A DNA stretch of 64,000 nt from Rhea pennata (taxonomy: Eukaryota > Chordata > Aves > Rheiformes > Rheidae), in the NCBI RefSeq assembly GCF_028389875.1, contig NC_084664.1:134269966-134333965 (forward strand). Reading direction: 5' to 3'. Position numbers and translations under genes: made by a program. Position 1 is the stretch's first letter. Every line of letters begins with the position of its first letter. The notes beneath the pieces are model-generated. The model saw only the letters and a program-made list of their open reading frames with translations. It was not told the DNA's origin and did not search any database. Below are positions 12,206-22,198 of this stretch, in pieces.

Positions 12206-14742
12206 GTAAGTATATTTGTCGTGATGGTATGTATTTAGAGATAGCTTTCTGTCAGTGAGACTTCTAGTTTTACATGAATAAAAATAAGGGAACGGGAACT
12301 GTAGTTAAAACTCAGCAGAATCACTTACACTGCTCCTCCACCTCTGTGTTATGCTCTCTCTTGTAAATATAAACCACACTGCAGCAGTTATCCAGAGTAG
12401 TGAAACTTGCAGTACTGGATTTTGGATATTTATTCTATGACAGCATAAAATTTTTATGAGTTTTTCTTTCTTTTTTTTTTTCCCCAGAGTTTTATGAACA
12501 ACCCTAGAGAGGCTTTACTTCCACAGATATAACAGATATTCACCAACTCATAAGCGGAACCAGAGACTTGGCTAAGTACAATAAAGCTAAATACAGACAC
12601 AGATTTACCAGCAAGAGCAGGAGCGGCTGTGGCCTTCCCTGCTGTTCTGCCCATTAATGTGGTGCAGGCACAGTTCAGTTGATCTCGTATTTCCCCTTCA
12701 CCGTTCAGTATGAGGTACCACTGACAGCAGTTTTTAGGGAAAGACGTTTAATGATACAGGGGCCTTGCAGTGGCTTTCTGCCCAGAGGTTAGTTTCTCCT
12801 ATACAACATCATCACTGTGACCAATTTCCCTCTTTTTAATGCCAGCAGGGGAATGTAAACGTTGGTGAAGCCAGACAGTAAAGCTGGCCTTTGCAGGTAA
12901 CCCTGGGCTTTCCTGTTTGGCTTCTAGGAGAGGGGGGGTGAGCAGCAGCCAGGTACAAAAGTGTTCCTCCGGTTGGCACTGAAATACCCTGAGGGATTGG
13001 GACTATTGTTATTTTAGGAACATAGTCTCCAACACCATCTAAAAAACCCTGTCACTGAGCACCACTACATCCAACTTAGAAAGTGAAAGTCTTAGAGTTC
13101 CCTGAATGGTGAGAGAGATCTTTGAAAATGCAGGATTTTAAAATGGAAAGCATAATCCCACTAGAAATTTGTATTGAGGAATGGAAAAGAAATCAGAACT
13201 GTGATGCTTGTTAGGTGCATTCTATGAGTGTGTGCTTCTGAGGCTCCAAAATCAAACAGTTCTCTCTTAAGGACTTAATCTTGCAAGAACTGACATTTTT
13301 ATTTCATGAATTATAAGTTTTATTGTGTGAATTTTTCATTACTTACTGTATCCTTTTCTCTTAAGAGAAGAGCACATATTCCTAAATGAGAAATACAGTT
13401 TCGTACTGGTGAGGAAAGTGCTTCCAGAGCTTGACAGATGGCAGGTTCTGCATATACATTTTTAAACAAGCAAGAGCAATTGTAGCAGGATGCTTGCAGA
13501 AAAAAAATAGTAAGGCAGACCAGAAGTGGCTTAGTAGGCTGCAGTTTATTAGATGTTGAGTATAATGCATATTCCTAAGGCCTTGTTTTTTCCTTTTACC
13601 AAAACAACTACTGCATTATTAGAGGTTTACATGAATTAAAAATGTATGTGTTTTAGATTGAAATTTATAACATTTTAAAAGCAAAAATAAGCCCATATTT
13701 CCTTTTTTACCTCCTCTGCTACCACCTCCTCTGCTACCTTATACACCCTTTTCCTTCAGCAACAGAGTAAAGGTTGTCATAGCAATGCTTTTTTTCTGCA
13801 TGATATTCTGACACATTGGGTGTTCATTATCTGTTCTGTAGACCACAAAGTGCAGCCTACATTTCTCTACCTGCCAGTATCTTGAACTTCTCATGCCTTT
13901 AACAACATATTTAGTTGCCCAGTAGATGCTTTTAGCTAAGCGCCAGGTTTTGAACGTGACCTCTCAACTCTGCAATGTCAAAACAAGCAAAGAAGGCTTC
14001 AGCCTCTTGGGAAAAGGAAGAAAGAAGGACTTGCAGCATGAGGATTTGAAAGATGGGCATTTTCCATCTTTTCGGTTAAAGTAAGGGAAAAAGCTTGCAA
14101 GGCAGCCAGAAAAAGAAAACTGCCTATCTCTGAGAGGAGAGCTGCTGTTTCCAGTCCCCGGCAGTGAGAGCAGGACTGCCTGCCAGGGTGACTGCCTGCC
14201 TTTCCCAGGAGTTCAGGCTCTGCTTTGACACTTGCATAGTGTCATATCATCGAGATAGCTCAGAAACACCTGCCTCTGAGTGCATACCCACACAGTGTAA
14301 CTCACTTCCCATTTAGCAAGCCCTCAGAGGCAAGATTTCCAATCTGAGTTAAGGATTCGGGCCCCACGGAGGAGCCCACCCTGGACTCTGGTCCTTCCAA
14401 AGATTTTGAGCTCCTCTGAAGCCAGCTCCCTTCATTTCTGCCTTCACCTCCTTGGCACTGTGGCCCCTAGCATCTCCTTGGCTGCCTGGTCCCTGTCCTC
14501 TTGCCCCCTGCATACTTGCTAGCATTGCAAGACTGAAGGCGACAAGGACTGACAAGTGCGGGATGTAACCCCTCTGGCAGTGATGCCTCTTTCCATCCTG
14601 CGTCTCCTGGCTTCAGTGCTCTTAACTTCCAGTGCTGGTCTTGTCTCACTTTTAGAGTGAGTCTGTGCTTCAGGAGCAGGGGGACTAAGGACTTGAGGGA
14701 GAAGCAGAGAGCATACTCCATTTTGCAGCCTTGTGATTGTGA

Positions 14743-17485
14743 AACTGTTGTGGGTGTTTACTGCAGGCCACCTGATCAGGAAGAGAAAGTCGATGAGGCC
14801 TTCTACAGACAGTAGTAGCCTGCAGGCCCTGGTTCTCATCGGGGACTTCAACCACACTAATACCTGCTGGGAAGACAATGCTGCTAGGCACTGCTCTGCA
14901 GTCCAGAGTGTTCCTGCAGAGCACTGATGATAACTTTTTTGACACAGGTGGTAGAGGAGCCAACGAGGAGAAGTACACTGCTGGACCTTGTGCTAACAAA
15001 CAAACAAGGAGGCAAGAGGCACAAACTGAAACATGGGAAGTTCCACCTGAATATAAGGAAGAACTTTATTGTGAGAGTGACAGAGCACTGGAACAGGTTG
15101 CCCAGAAAAGCTGGGATATCTTCTCTGGAGATATTCAAAACCAGCCTGGATGTGATCCTGTGCAATATGCTCTAGGAGACCCTGCTTGGGGGGGGGGGGG
15201 GAGTTTGGACTAGATGATCTTCAGAGGTCCCTTCTAACCGTTCTATAATTCCAAGCATTCTGTGATTCTGACTCATTGGAGATGTGAAGGTTGGGGGCAG
15301 CCTTGGCTACAGTGACCATGAGATGGTGGAGTTCAGGATCCTGTGAGGAGGAAGCAGGGCAATAAGTAGGATTGCAACCTTAGGCTTCAGGAGAGTGGAC
15401 TTTGGCCTCTTCAGGGAACTACTTGGAGGAATCTCATGTCCTAGAAGGAAGTGGGGGTGAGGGACCAAGACAGCTGGTTAATATTCAGACATCACTTCCT
15501 CCAAACTCAAGAGCGATACATCTCTTTGAGTAAGATGTCAAGCAAAGGGGGCAGGAGACCTGCAGGGATGAACAAAGAGCTCCTGGCAAAACTCAAACAG
15601 AAAAAGAAAGTACACAGAATGTGGAAAAGGGGACAGGCGACATAGGAGGAATATAAGAACATCATCAGAGTGTGCAGGGATGCAACATGGAAAGCTAAGG
15701 CCCATTTGGAATTAAATCTGGCAAGGGATGTCAAGGACAACAAGAAGGGCTTCTTCAAATGCATCAGGAGGACTAGGAAAAATGTGGGCCCGCTGCTGAA
15801 TGCAGTGGGTGCCCTAGTGACAAGGGATGCAGAGAGGGCAGAGTAACTGAATGCCTTCTTTGCTTCAGTCTTTACTGCTAAGTCCAGCCCTCAGGAACCC
15901 CAGAGCTTGGAGACAAGAGAGAGAGGAAGACTTTCCCTTGATTGAGAAGGATCAAGTTAAAGATCTTGACACCCACAAATCCATGGGCCCTGATGGGATG
16001 AAACCACAGATGCTGAGGGAGCTGGCGAATGTTGTTCCTAGGCTGCTCTCCATCATTTTTGAAAGGTCATGGAGAACAGGAGAGGCATCTGAAGACTGAA
16101 AGAAAGCCAATGTCCCTCCAGTCTTCAAAAAGGGCAAGAAGGAGGCCCCAGGAAACTACAGGCTGGTAAGCCTCCCTCCAAATGTGATGGAACAGCTCAT
16201 CCTGAATGTCATCTCCAGACATATGGAGGAAAAGAAGGTGGTCAGGAGTAGTCAGCATGGATTCACCGTGGGCAAATCCTGCTTAACCAATCGGATGGCC
16301 CTCTTTGATGGAATGACTGGCTGGGTAGATGAGGGGAGAGCGGTGGACGTTGTGTACGTTGACTTCAGCAAGGCTTTTGACACTGTCTCCCATAACATCC
16401 TCCTAGATAAGATCAGGAAGTGTGGGTTAGACGAGTGGACAGTGAGGTGGATTGAGAACTGGCTGAAAGGCAGAGCTCAGAGGGTCATCATCAGTGGTGC
16501 AGAGTTTAGCTGGGGGCCTGTAGCTAGTGGTGTCCCTCAGGGCTCAGTACTGGGTTCAGTCTTGTTCAGCTTCCTCATCAGTGACCAGGATGAGGGGACA
16601 GAGTGCCTCCTCAGCAAGTTTGGGGATGATACCAAGCTGGGAGGAGTGTCTGACACACCTGAGGGCTGTGCTGCCATTCAGAGAGACCTGGCCAGGCTGG
16701 AGAGCTGGGTGGAGAGGAACCTCCTGAGGTTCAACAAGGGCAAGTGCAGAGTCCTGCACCTAGGGAGGAATAACCTTGGGGAACCAGTTTAAGCTGGGGG
16801 CCTACCCTCGGAGAGCAGCTCTGCAGAGAAGGACCTGGGAGTGCTGGTGGATGACAAGTCAACCATGAGCCAAGAATGTGCCCTTGTGGCCAAGAAGGCC
16901 AATGGTCTCCTGGGCTGCATTGGGAAGACTGTTGCCAGCAGGTGGAGGGAGGTGATCCTGCCCGTCTACTCAGCCCTGGGGAGGCCTCACCTCAAGTACT
17001 GTGTCCAGTTCTGGGCTCCCCAGGACAAGAGAGACATGGAGCTACTGGAGAGAGTCCAGTGTAGGGCTACAAAGATGATCAGAGGGCTGGAGCACCTGCC
17101 CTATGAGGAACGGCTGCGAGAGCTGGGCCTCTTCAGCCTGGGGAAGAGAAGCCTGAGGGGGGATCTGATCAACGTGTACAAGTACCTGAAGGGAGGGTGT
17201 CAAGGGGACAGAGACAAACTTTTTTCAGTTGTCCCATGTGACAGGACAAGAGGCAATGGGCAGAAATTGAAGCACAGGAAGTTCTGCCTGACCGTGAGGG
17301 GGAATTTCTTCGCTGTGAGAGTGACGGAGTCTCCTTCTCTGGAGGTATTCAAGGCCCCCCTGGATGTGATCCTGCGCAATGTGCTCTAGGAGACCCTCCT
17401 TGAGCAGGGAGGTTGGACTAGATGATCTCCAGAGGTCCCTTCCAACCTCAACCATTCTGTCTGATTTTGTGTGATTCTGTGATAT
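14743..17485 (+). mobile_element. CR1 LINE, long but 5'-truncated and broken
   Basis: The left part (14743-15004) encodes endonuclease-domain pieces (RPPDQE-like, then ALVLIGDFNH). From 15271 come the linker and reverse transcriptase. The RT block near 16184-16792 has motif A ([12 protein letters not shown]), motif B (GVPQGSVLG) and motif C as FGDDTKLG. The C-terminal part follows at 16841-17389 ([33 protein letters not shown]). The 3' end carries the usual CR1 terminus: a GGTTGGACTAGATGATCTCC motif and ATTCTGTG-like repeats. The copy cannot make a full ORF2. There are stops near 15844 and at 16097-16099 (Trp to TGA in PEDWKK), frameshifts near 15640 and 16785, and a small deletion near 17325. 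It is nested within a SELENOI-like intron in the sense orientation. Confidence 0.95.
15005..15270 (+). mobile_element. CR1 3'-end fragment nested inside the larger CR1
   Basis: Between the endonuclease segment ending 'CTAACAAACAA' and its continuation 'GGAGATGTGAAGG' lies a stretch matching the extreme 3' end of CR1. It runs from a HKLKHGKFHLNIRKNF-like frame through EHWNRLPRKAG to the GGACTAGATGATCTTC motif and an ATTCTGTGATTCTG tail. A run of G (about 14) at 15188-15201 sits in its tail region. The simplest reading is a second, 5'-truncated CR1 insertion into the first copy. CR1 normally makes no clear target-site duplication, and none is evident. Confidence 0.85.
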
Positions 17486-17974
17486 GTTAAAGGTGAATTG
17501 CTCCAAACATTAATAAGAAATCTTTATGTAAAATAGAGTACTGTACTTAACATGGTGTAATAATGGTTGAAAACATTTTGAAATCCATTCACTGGATAGG
17601 TCCAATCATTCAGCAAAAAACCCCTCAACAAACAAAAGAAAAAAAACCCCAAACCTCTGTATATTCATATACTAGAGAGAGTGCTTTAGCACTTCCTGAT
17701 AGTCTCTGGAACAAATCCCAAAGGACTCATAAAATTGATGTTATTTAAAAAATTCATTCATAATCAATACTGATAATGCATTATAAGCAAATATGTTTAT
17801 ATTAGGTACAAGTGCTGAATTCTCTACATTATTGAAAGTTAATTAATTTTTCATATTTTATTTTTGCATTCTTCAGCTTCCACAGCACAAGGAGTAAAGC
17901 GCGTATTTTTTTCCCTATGGTGGTTTCATTCAGACTCCTACTGTTACCGCCAAGCACTGCATAGGGATTGAATA

Positions 17975-17983
17975 GCATGCATG

Positions 17984-18029
<46 letters not shown>
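17975..18029. repeat. Compound (GCAT)/(ACAT)n/(AT)n microsatellite
   Basis: GCAT units pass into ACAT units and then AT units without interruption. Confidence 0.93.
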
Positions 18030-18040
<11 letters not shown>

Positions 18041-18846
18041 CTATTTTAACCATAATTTTAAACACATTTAAATTCTGAGTGAAATATAAAATGATAAAGT
18101 ATTTCAGATGTGCCTAAATTCTGTTTTCAGTAAAGAGCCTAGGCAATGAGACAGATATCTTAAGGAGCTGAGAAAAACGCTTAGCTGCCTGACTATTTGA
18201 GCTCATCTCGTTGCATTTCTAGAGCTCCATGAAATGCGGCTGAGGTTTTCGGTTGAATCCTCCATCGTGCATTCATTTTCTGCCACGCGGCGAGGGATCC
18301 CTTACCTGCCCTCCCAGCTGCTTCGTCGGGGCTCCGATCGCCATAGCTGAGCCCAGAAGTGGTGTTTCCCCGGGGTGTTTGAGTACATGAAGGAGTGCTA
18401 GAAAAGAAGGAGAGAGGCAGCTATTGCTGCCCTGCTCTGGCATCCGGCGAAGCAGAATACGTTTCTGTCCTGCCGTGTGATGAAAGCAGCTCTGCCGGGG
18501 AGCAAGTGGTGGCGTTTTCAGTTTGGGGTTGCAGCTTTACGATTCGGTGTGAAAGCCTGAAATGTCAGGCAAATTCCCCTTTTGCAAACTTGTACTTCGG
18601 CTCGTAAAGCGTAGCCCGGCAAAGCGCTTGTCTCCATCAGAGGTGCACGTTTTGAATCACTTATAAAGTCCTTCCAGAATCACAGAGCCCAAGGCACGGA
18701 GGTGATCGTTCGTAGCACTTTTCGTCCCAGAAACAAGCCCCATCCTGCACGCTAGCTGGCTCCCCCCACGGAGAACACGGCAGCAAAGGGGCAAACGTCC
18801 TCTAGAGCCCCTGGCGCTTCTCACCCGCCGCCTTTCCTTCCCGCAG

Positions 18847-19029
18847 TGCAGAGTGATCGTGTGCCAGATGAGCGGCACCAGGCCCCCGCTCTTCCACTGG
18901 CTCCTGTTCCCGCTGGCTCTTGTGGTCTACGCAGCGATCTCGGGGCTCCTGGGCTGGACGGAAGAGGCGGCGCTCGCCGTCTTCACCGCCTTCGCCACGG
19001 CCGCGCACGTGCACTATGGCGCTTGCGTG
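18847..19029 (+). CDS. SELENOI-like: SELENOI-like exon, penultimate (two membrane helices)
   Basis: The exon is 183 bp, 61 codons in phase 0. It starts CRVIVCQMSGTRPPLFHW, matching the SELENOI signature CQLIVCQMSSTR. A hydrophobic helix follows (WLLFPLALVVYAAISGLLGW), then AALAVFTAFATAAHVHYGACV, which matches the SELENOI AFTLAHIHYGV region. The acceptor is CCCGCAG and the donor GTGAGT. The exon lies in CpG-rich sequence and uses many GC-ending codons (GCG, GTC, CTG), unlike the AT-richer exon at 12025. That fits local GC enrichment rather than transfer. The open frame and family match make a functional exon likely. Confidence 0.94.
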
Positions 19030-20032
19030 GTGAGTGGGCGCTCGTGGAAGGGCGGAGGGGGGATTACACGGGCTGCGGCACCCGGGAGCGATCTCCGTGC
19101 TAGCCCGCTGGGGCGCTGGGCAGGATCCTGCACGGGAATTACGCCTTGTTTTGTTTTTTCTATTACTTGGTTGATTCAGTCTAAAGCAGAAGAAGGCGGA
19201 AGGAGCTGCCTTTTCGCCTGGACAGCAGCTGCAATGACATGAGCCTTCCCAGCGAATTAACTAGTGATGGTTCAAACCTCGCTCCACCGTAATACTGGAG
19301 CAATCTGTGCGTGTGGACCAGTTCCCCCAGCCATGCTCCCTTTTTTCCTTCCTCAGGTCACCTGAGTGAAAAACAGGAAGGTAAACTGCAAACTAAAAAG
19401 GCATCAAATTCATAAAGTAAGGTGGCTAACTTGGTTTTGTATCCACAAGCAAAATAGATGTCCAGACTTCTGCTGTTTTCTTGGCCCTCTGGGAGCGTCT
19501 CTCACGGTGGAGACACGAATGGGTTTCCAGGTCGTTCAGCCTTGCCCACACATTCGTGTGTCTGCTAGGTATCAGTGTTGTCATTTATTGCCACCTGAAT
19601 TACTACTCAAATTCATTTTTCCCCAGTTAATGCCCTGTTTTTTCTACAGCACATTGTCAAATAATCCTTAGGAAAATATCTTAACAGTGGGTTATTTTCA
19701 GCTAAAACATCCTGTATGGCAGAGGTGTTGTTTAGTGGGGATTTGGGCAGCACTCTTTCATTTAAGCTTTGCTGTTGGACTGTAGGAGTTGCTGTTCCCT
19801 GCACTGGAAAGAGGCCTTCTGTCCGCAGCCGCCCGGGCACTGCAGGAGCTCATGCAAGGGGCTCCATGCTCCTGCCAGCGAGGAATTACCTGGGGGGGAA
19901 TTCAGCCACGCAGGAGCAGGCCCCGCTGCCCTGCTCCTTCGGGCCGGCCGTGCGCCGGGGCCGCGGGCGCTGAGCTCCCCGCCGGGGCGGTGCGAGCCCC
20001 GGTTTGCTGTAACCTCTGCGCTTCATCCGTAG
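19030..20032. other. Last intron of the SELENOI-like gene, CpG-rich ends
   Basis: A GT-AG intron of about 1 kb. Its right third (about 19800-20030) is very CpG-rich. No other exon is recognised. Confidence 0.8.
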
Positions 20033-20098
20033 GGGAGGCAGCTGAGCGAGCACTTCCACATCTACGTCTTTTCACTGAAGAAACGTGTCCAAGAGTGA
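20033..20098 (+). CDS. SELENOI-like: SELENOI-like terminal exon, ends in TGA at the Sec position
   Basis: After the acceptor CCGTAG the exon encodes 21 residues and a TGA: GRQLSEHF, then HIYVFSLKKRVQE. This aligns with the SELENOI C-terminus [23 protein letters not shown]. Counting from the shared FSL, six residues precede the TGA here and six precede the selenocysteine in SELENOI, so the TGA falls on the Sec codon. Reading through would give about 25 more codons to a TAA, starting TFALRSGC. That bears no likeness to the SELENOI tail (LGMEEKNIGL). The plain reading is that TGA is the stop and the paralogue has lost the selenoprotein tail. Selenocysteine insertion is not excluded without a proper SECIS search. 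Confidence 0.92.
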   Translation, partial: GRQLSEHFHIYVFSLKKRVQE

Positions 20099-22180
20099 AC
20101 GTTCGCCCTACGGTCAGGTTGCAATGCTTCATGTGGAGATTCACAGCGCTTTTTCTGTGATAAATACTGGAATTAATCTGACTAAAACCAAAGAATAGAA
20201 TAGACCAGATATTCAAGTCACTGCGACTATGAGCTATGCAGGAAGATGCTTCATCTCAGAGAAAATTCCTCCCAGCAGCGGCGTGTTTACTAAGTTATTC
20301 AGCTGCTAATATTATTTATTCTCTTCACTAATGCTGTGTAACTACCCCCTCCAGAGCTTTCGCCGTCCTCCTTCTTGCCACTGTCGCTCCAAAGTCCTGG
20401 ATCACTGCAGCCTGGGTTACACGGGATCTTTGGTATTTCATAACCAGCACTGGCTTCGTCCGTCCGTGCCGGCTCCGTTTTCCACGTTTCCGTGTTCGTT
20501 GCCTCACCTCTCATCTCTTCCGTACAGCCTCACGGAGGGCTGCCCACATTCAGGCCGCTCTTCACCTCCAACGAACGCACGAAGAAAAGAGAACAAGATG
20601 AGAAAAGGATGGGCACAGCAAAGCGCTTTCCAGAGCTGGTTAGCTGAGTGCCGGCTGACCGGCGTCTGTCCGCATGCGGCCTCCAGGCAGGAGGCAGTGG
20701 CCTTGACAGCTATTTTCTATGCAGTAACAAGCACTTTACTGATATTTAAGTACCAACAAACCTTTGAAGATTCTCATATTCACTGCAAAACTAGTGTCTG
20801 ACCGATAGGCTCAGCACACGGCTTTCTAAACCAGGAAGCGAGTGGTGGGAAATGGGCCAGGTTCGCTCATTCTGCATATTTTTAAACCTCATCTATCAGT
20901 GCAAAATGCTAAGCAAGTAATTATTTGCCTGTACTCTTGAATTAAATCTTGTGATTTTAGATAATGACTAAAAAAAACTGAGGCAAGTTTTTTAACACTA
21001 GACATTTACATGCAGATGTAAACTGCTACCTTCATACGTAAGGTAATGTAGGTTTTCTGCATGCCTTGGCGGAAGGATGAGGGCTTTGAGTTTCGACTCT
21101 TTTCATGTGCTGCCCTCGCCAAAGGACTCTGTGGCCTTGAAGCACTAATGAAACAATCTGCCTGCTTCCCCATGAAACGTTATCTTATGTATCTTGCACA
21201 GAGGAATGTGATGGACTGACTGGCATTTTTGTTATATAGTTAAGTATCTGACTTGCCAGAAGCAGGGCAGAAGCAGAGTTGTTTAGCCAGTAAGCCTTAA
21301 GTTCACCTTTTTAAATTCTGAATATCTGGTTTTATCTTTTGCTTATTCATATTTTCCCCCAGTCAATGTTTTCTTACATCAGTACTGCTTATTAATATGT
21401 TCAGGTGAGCGCCTACTAGTTACATCTCCCACCTGTGCGTTACGTGAACTGCCCCGGTTTAGATTTGCGTGGCCAGTTACAGAAGGTGAGCTGCAGGTTT
21501 TCAAACCTACCACAGAGTTAGCAGAGTAGGTTTCCCCTGGCAGCTAAGTTAACATACAAGCCAGGAGACAAGTCTGCATAGCAGGTGACAGGAGAAGTGA
21601 GAGTTTGATATAGGCATGCACTCAGCAATCTCACTGTGCAACGAAGGTAAATGTCGAGGTGCCAGATACACTGGAAAAGTCTCACCTATTTTGGCCGTTT
21701 ATTTTTAACCCGTTCATCAAGCATCTGGAGGAAGCCCTGATGAGAAAAGCATTAGAATACAGCAAACAATGTCTGGATTAAAAGTGGTTGTGTGGAAGAA
21801 CTGCTTGGATAGGCCTTCCTGCTGTTCCCCATTTATTTATAAAACAGTTGGAAATAAGGGACAATTTGATGCACTGTACTGGAATACTTCGAAAATACTT
21901 CAACAAGTAAAACTGTAAAACTTGAAAGCCACTGGCTTTCTAAGGAAAAGTATAGTATCAATTTTAAAAGTAATTAAGCTCTGACCAGCTTTTTTGTATT
22001 TCATATAGTCATAGCAAATAACTTTTTTTTCCTTTTTAAAGCTACTTGTCAATGGAAGTTGTATAAAGACAAGTATAAACATAAATGCTGCATTGCACAG
22101 TGTATATACTGAATTGTTTGCCATCACAGATGGTAACTGGCTTAACAAAAGGAAATAAAGATGCTTTGGTCACAGGGTGG
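20099..22180 (+). other. Probable 3' UTR and flank of the SELENOI-like gene
   Basis: No protein-like frame is recognised beyond the short continuation past TGA. Possible poly(A) signals on the plus strand include an ATTAAA near 21778, followed closely by GTGGTTGTGTGG, and AATAAA at 22154-22159, followed by GT-rich sequence. Some frames exceed 100 codons, such as 20331-20801, but they have no recognisable domain. A stable hairpin lies at 21064-21125. Confidence 0.45.
22154..22159 (+). terminator. Candidate poly(A) signal AATAAA, SELENOI-like gene
   Basis: AATAAA followed within about 10-30 bases by TTTGGTCACAGGGTGGT, a GT-rich element. It faces an AATAAA on the opposite strand 34 bases away. 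Confidence 0.4.
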
Positions 22181-22192
22181 TAAAGTGCCAGA

Positions 22193-22198
22193 TTTATT
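22193..22198 (-). terminator. Candidate distal poly(A) signal, MAPRE2
   Basis: TTTATT on the plus strand, which is AATAAA in the MAPRE2 sense. It would give a 3' UTR of about 3.6 kb. Another minus-strand AATAAA at 22918-22923 would give about 2.9 kb. I cannot choose between them from sequence alone. Confidence 0.35.

Larger units (their letters stand above)
12206..18846. other. Large SELENOI-like intron carrying a CR1 insertion
   Basis: About 6.6 kb between exons in phase 0. It contains a long CR1 element (14743-17485), a 15-base tandem duplication (ACCTCCTCTGCTACC, twice) near 13709-13738 and a compound ACAT/AT microsatellite (17975-18029). CpG content rises from about 18240 towards the next exon. 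The stretch from 13.9 kb to the CR1 start is moderately GC-rich and unidentified. Confidence 0.8.

Noticed and set aside
14143..14742. 5' extension of the large CR1 copy
   Set aside because: I could not match this stretch to any CR1 segment with confidence. Clear endonuclease-domain sequence begins only at about 14743.
20331..20801. 156-codon frame downstream of the SELENOI-like stop
   Set aside because: It lies in the probable 3' UTR and has no domain. It is proline/serine-rich by base composition and in a different frame from the terminal exon.
20099..22160. SECIS element for a selenoprotein reading of the SELENOI-like gene
   Set aside because: I checked the ATGA/GTGA occurrences by eye. 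None had both a supporting stem of the right length and the AA and GA partners in place. The best stems (21064-21125; CTGGCA/TGCCAG near 21220-21262) fail on the quartet or the spacing. A proper search is still needed.
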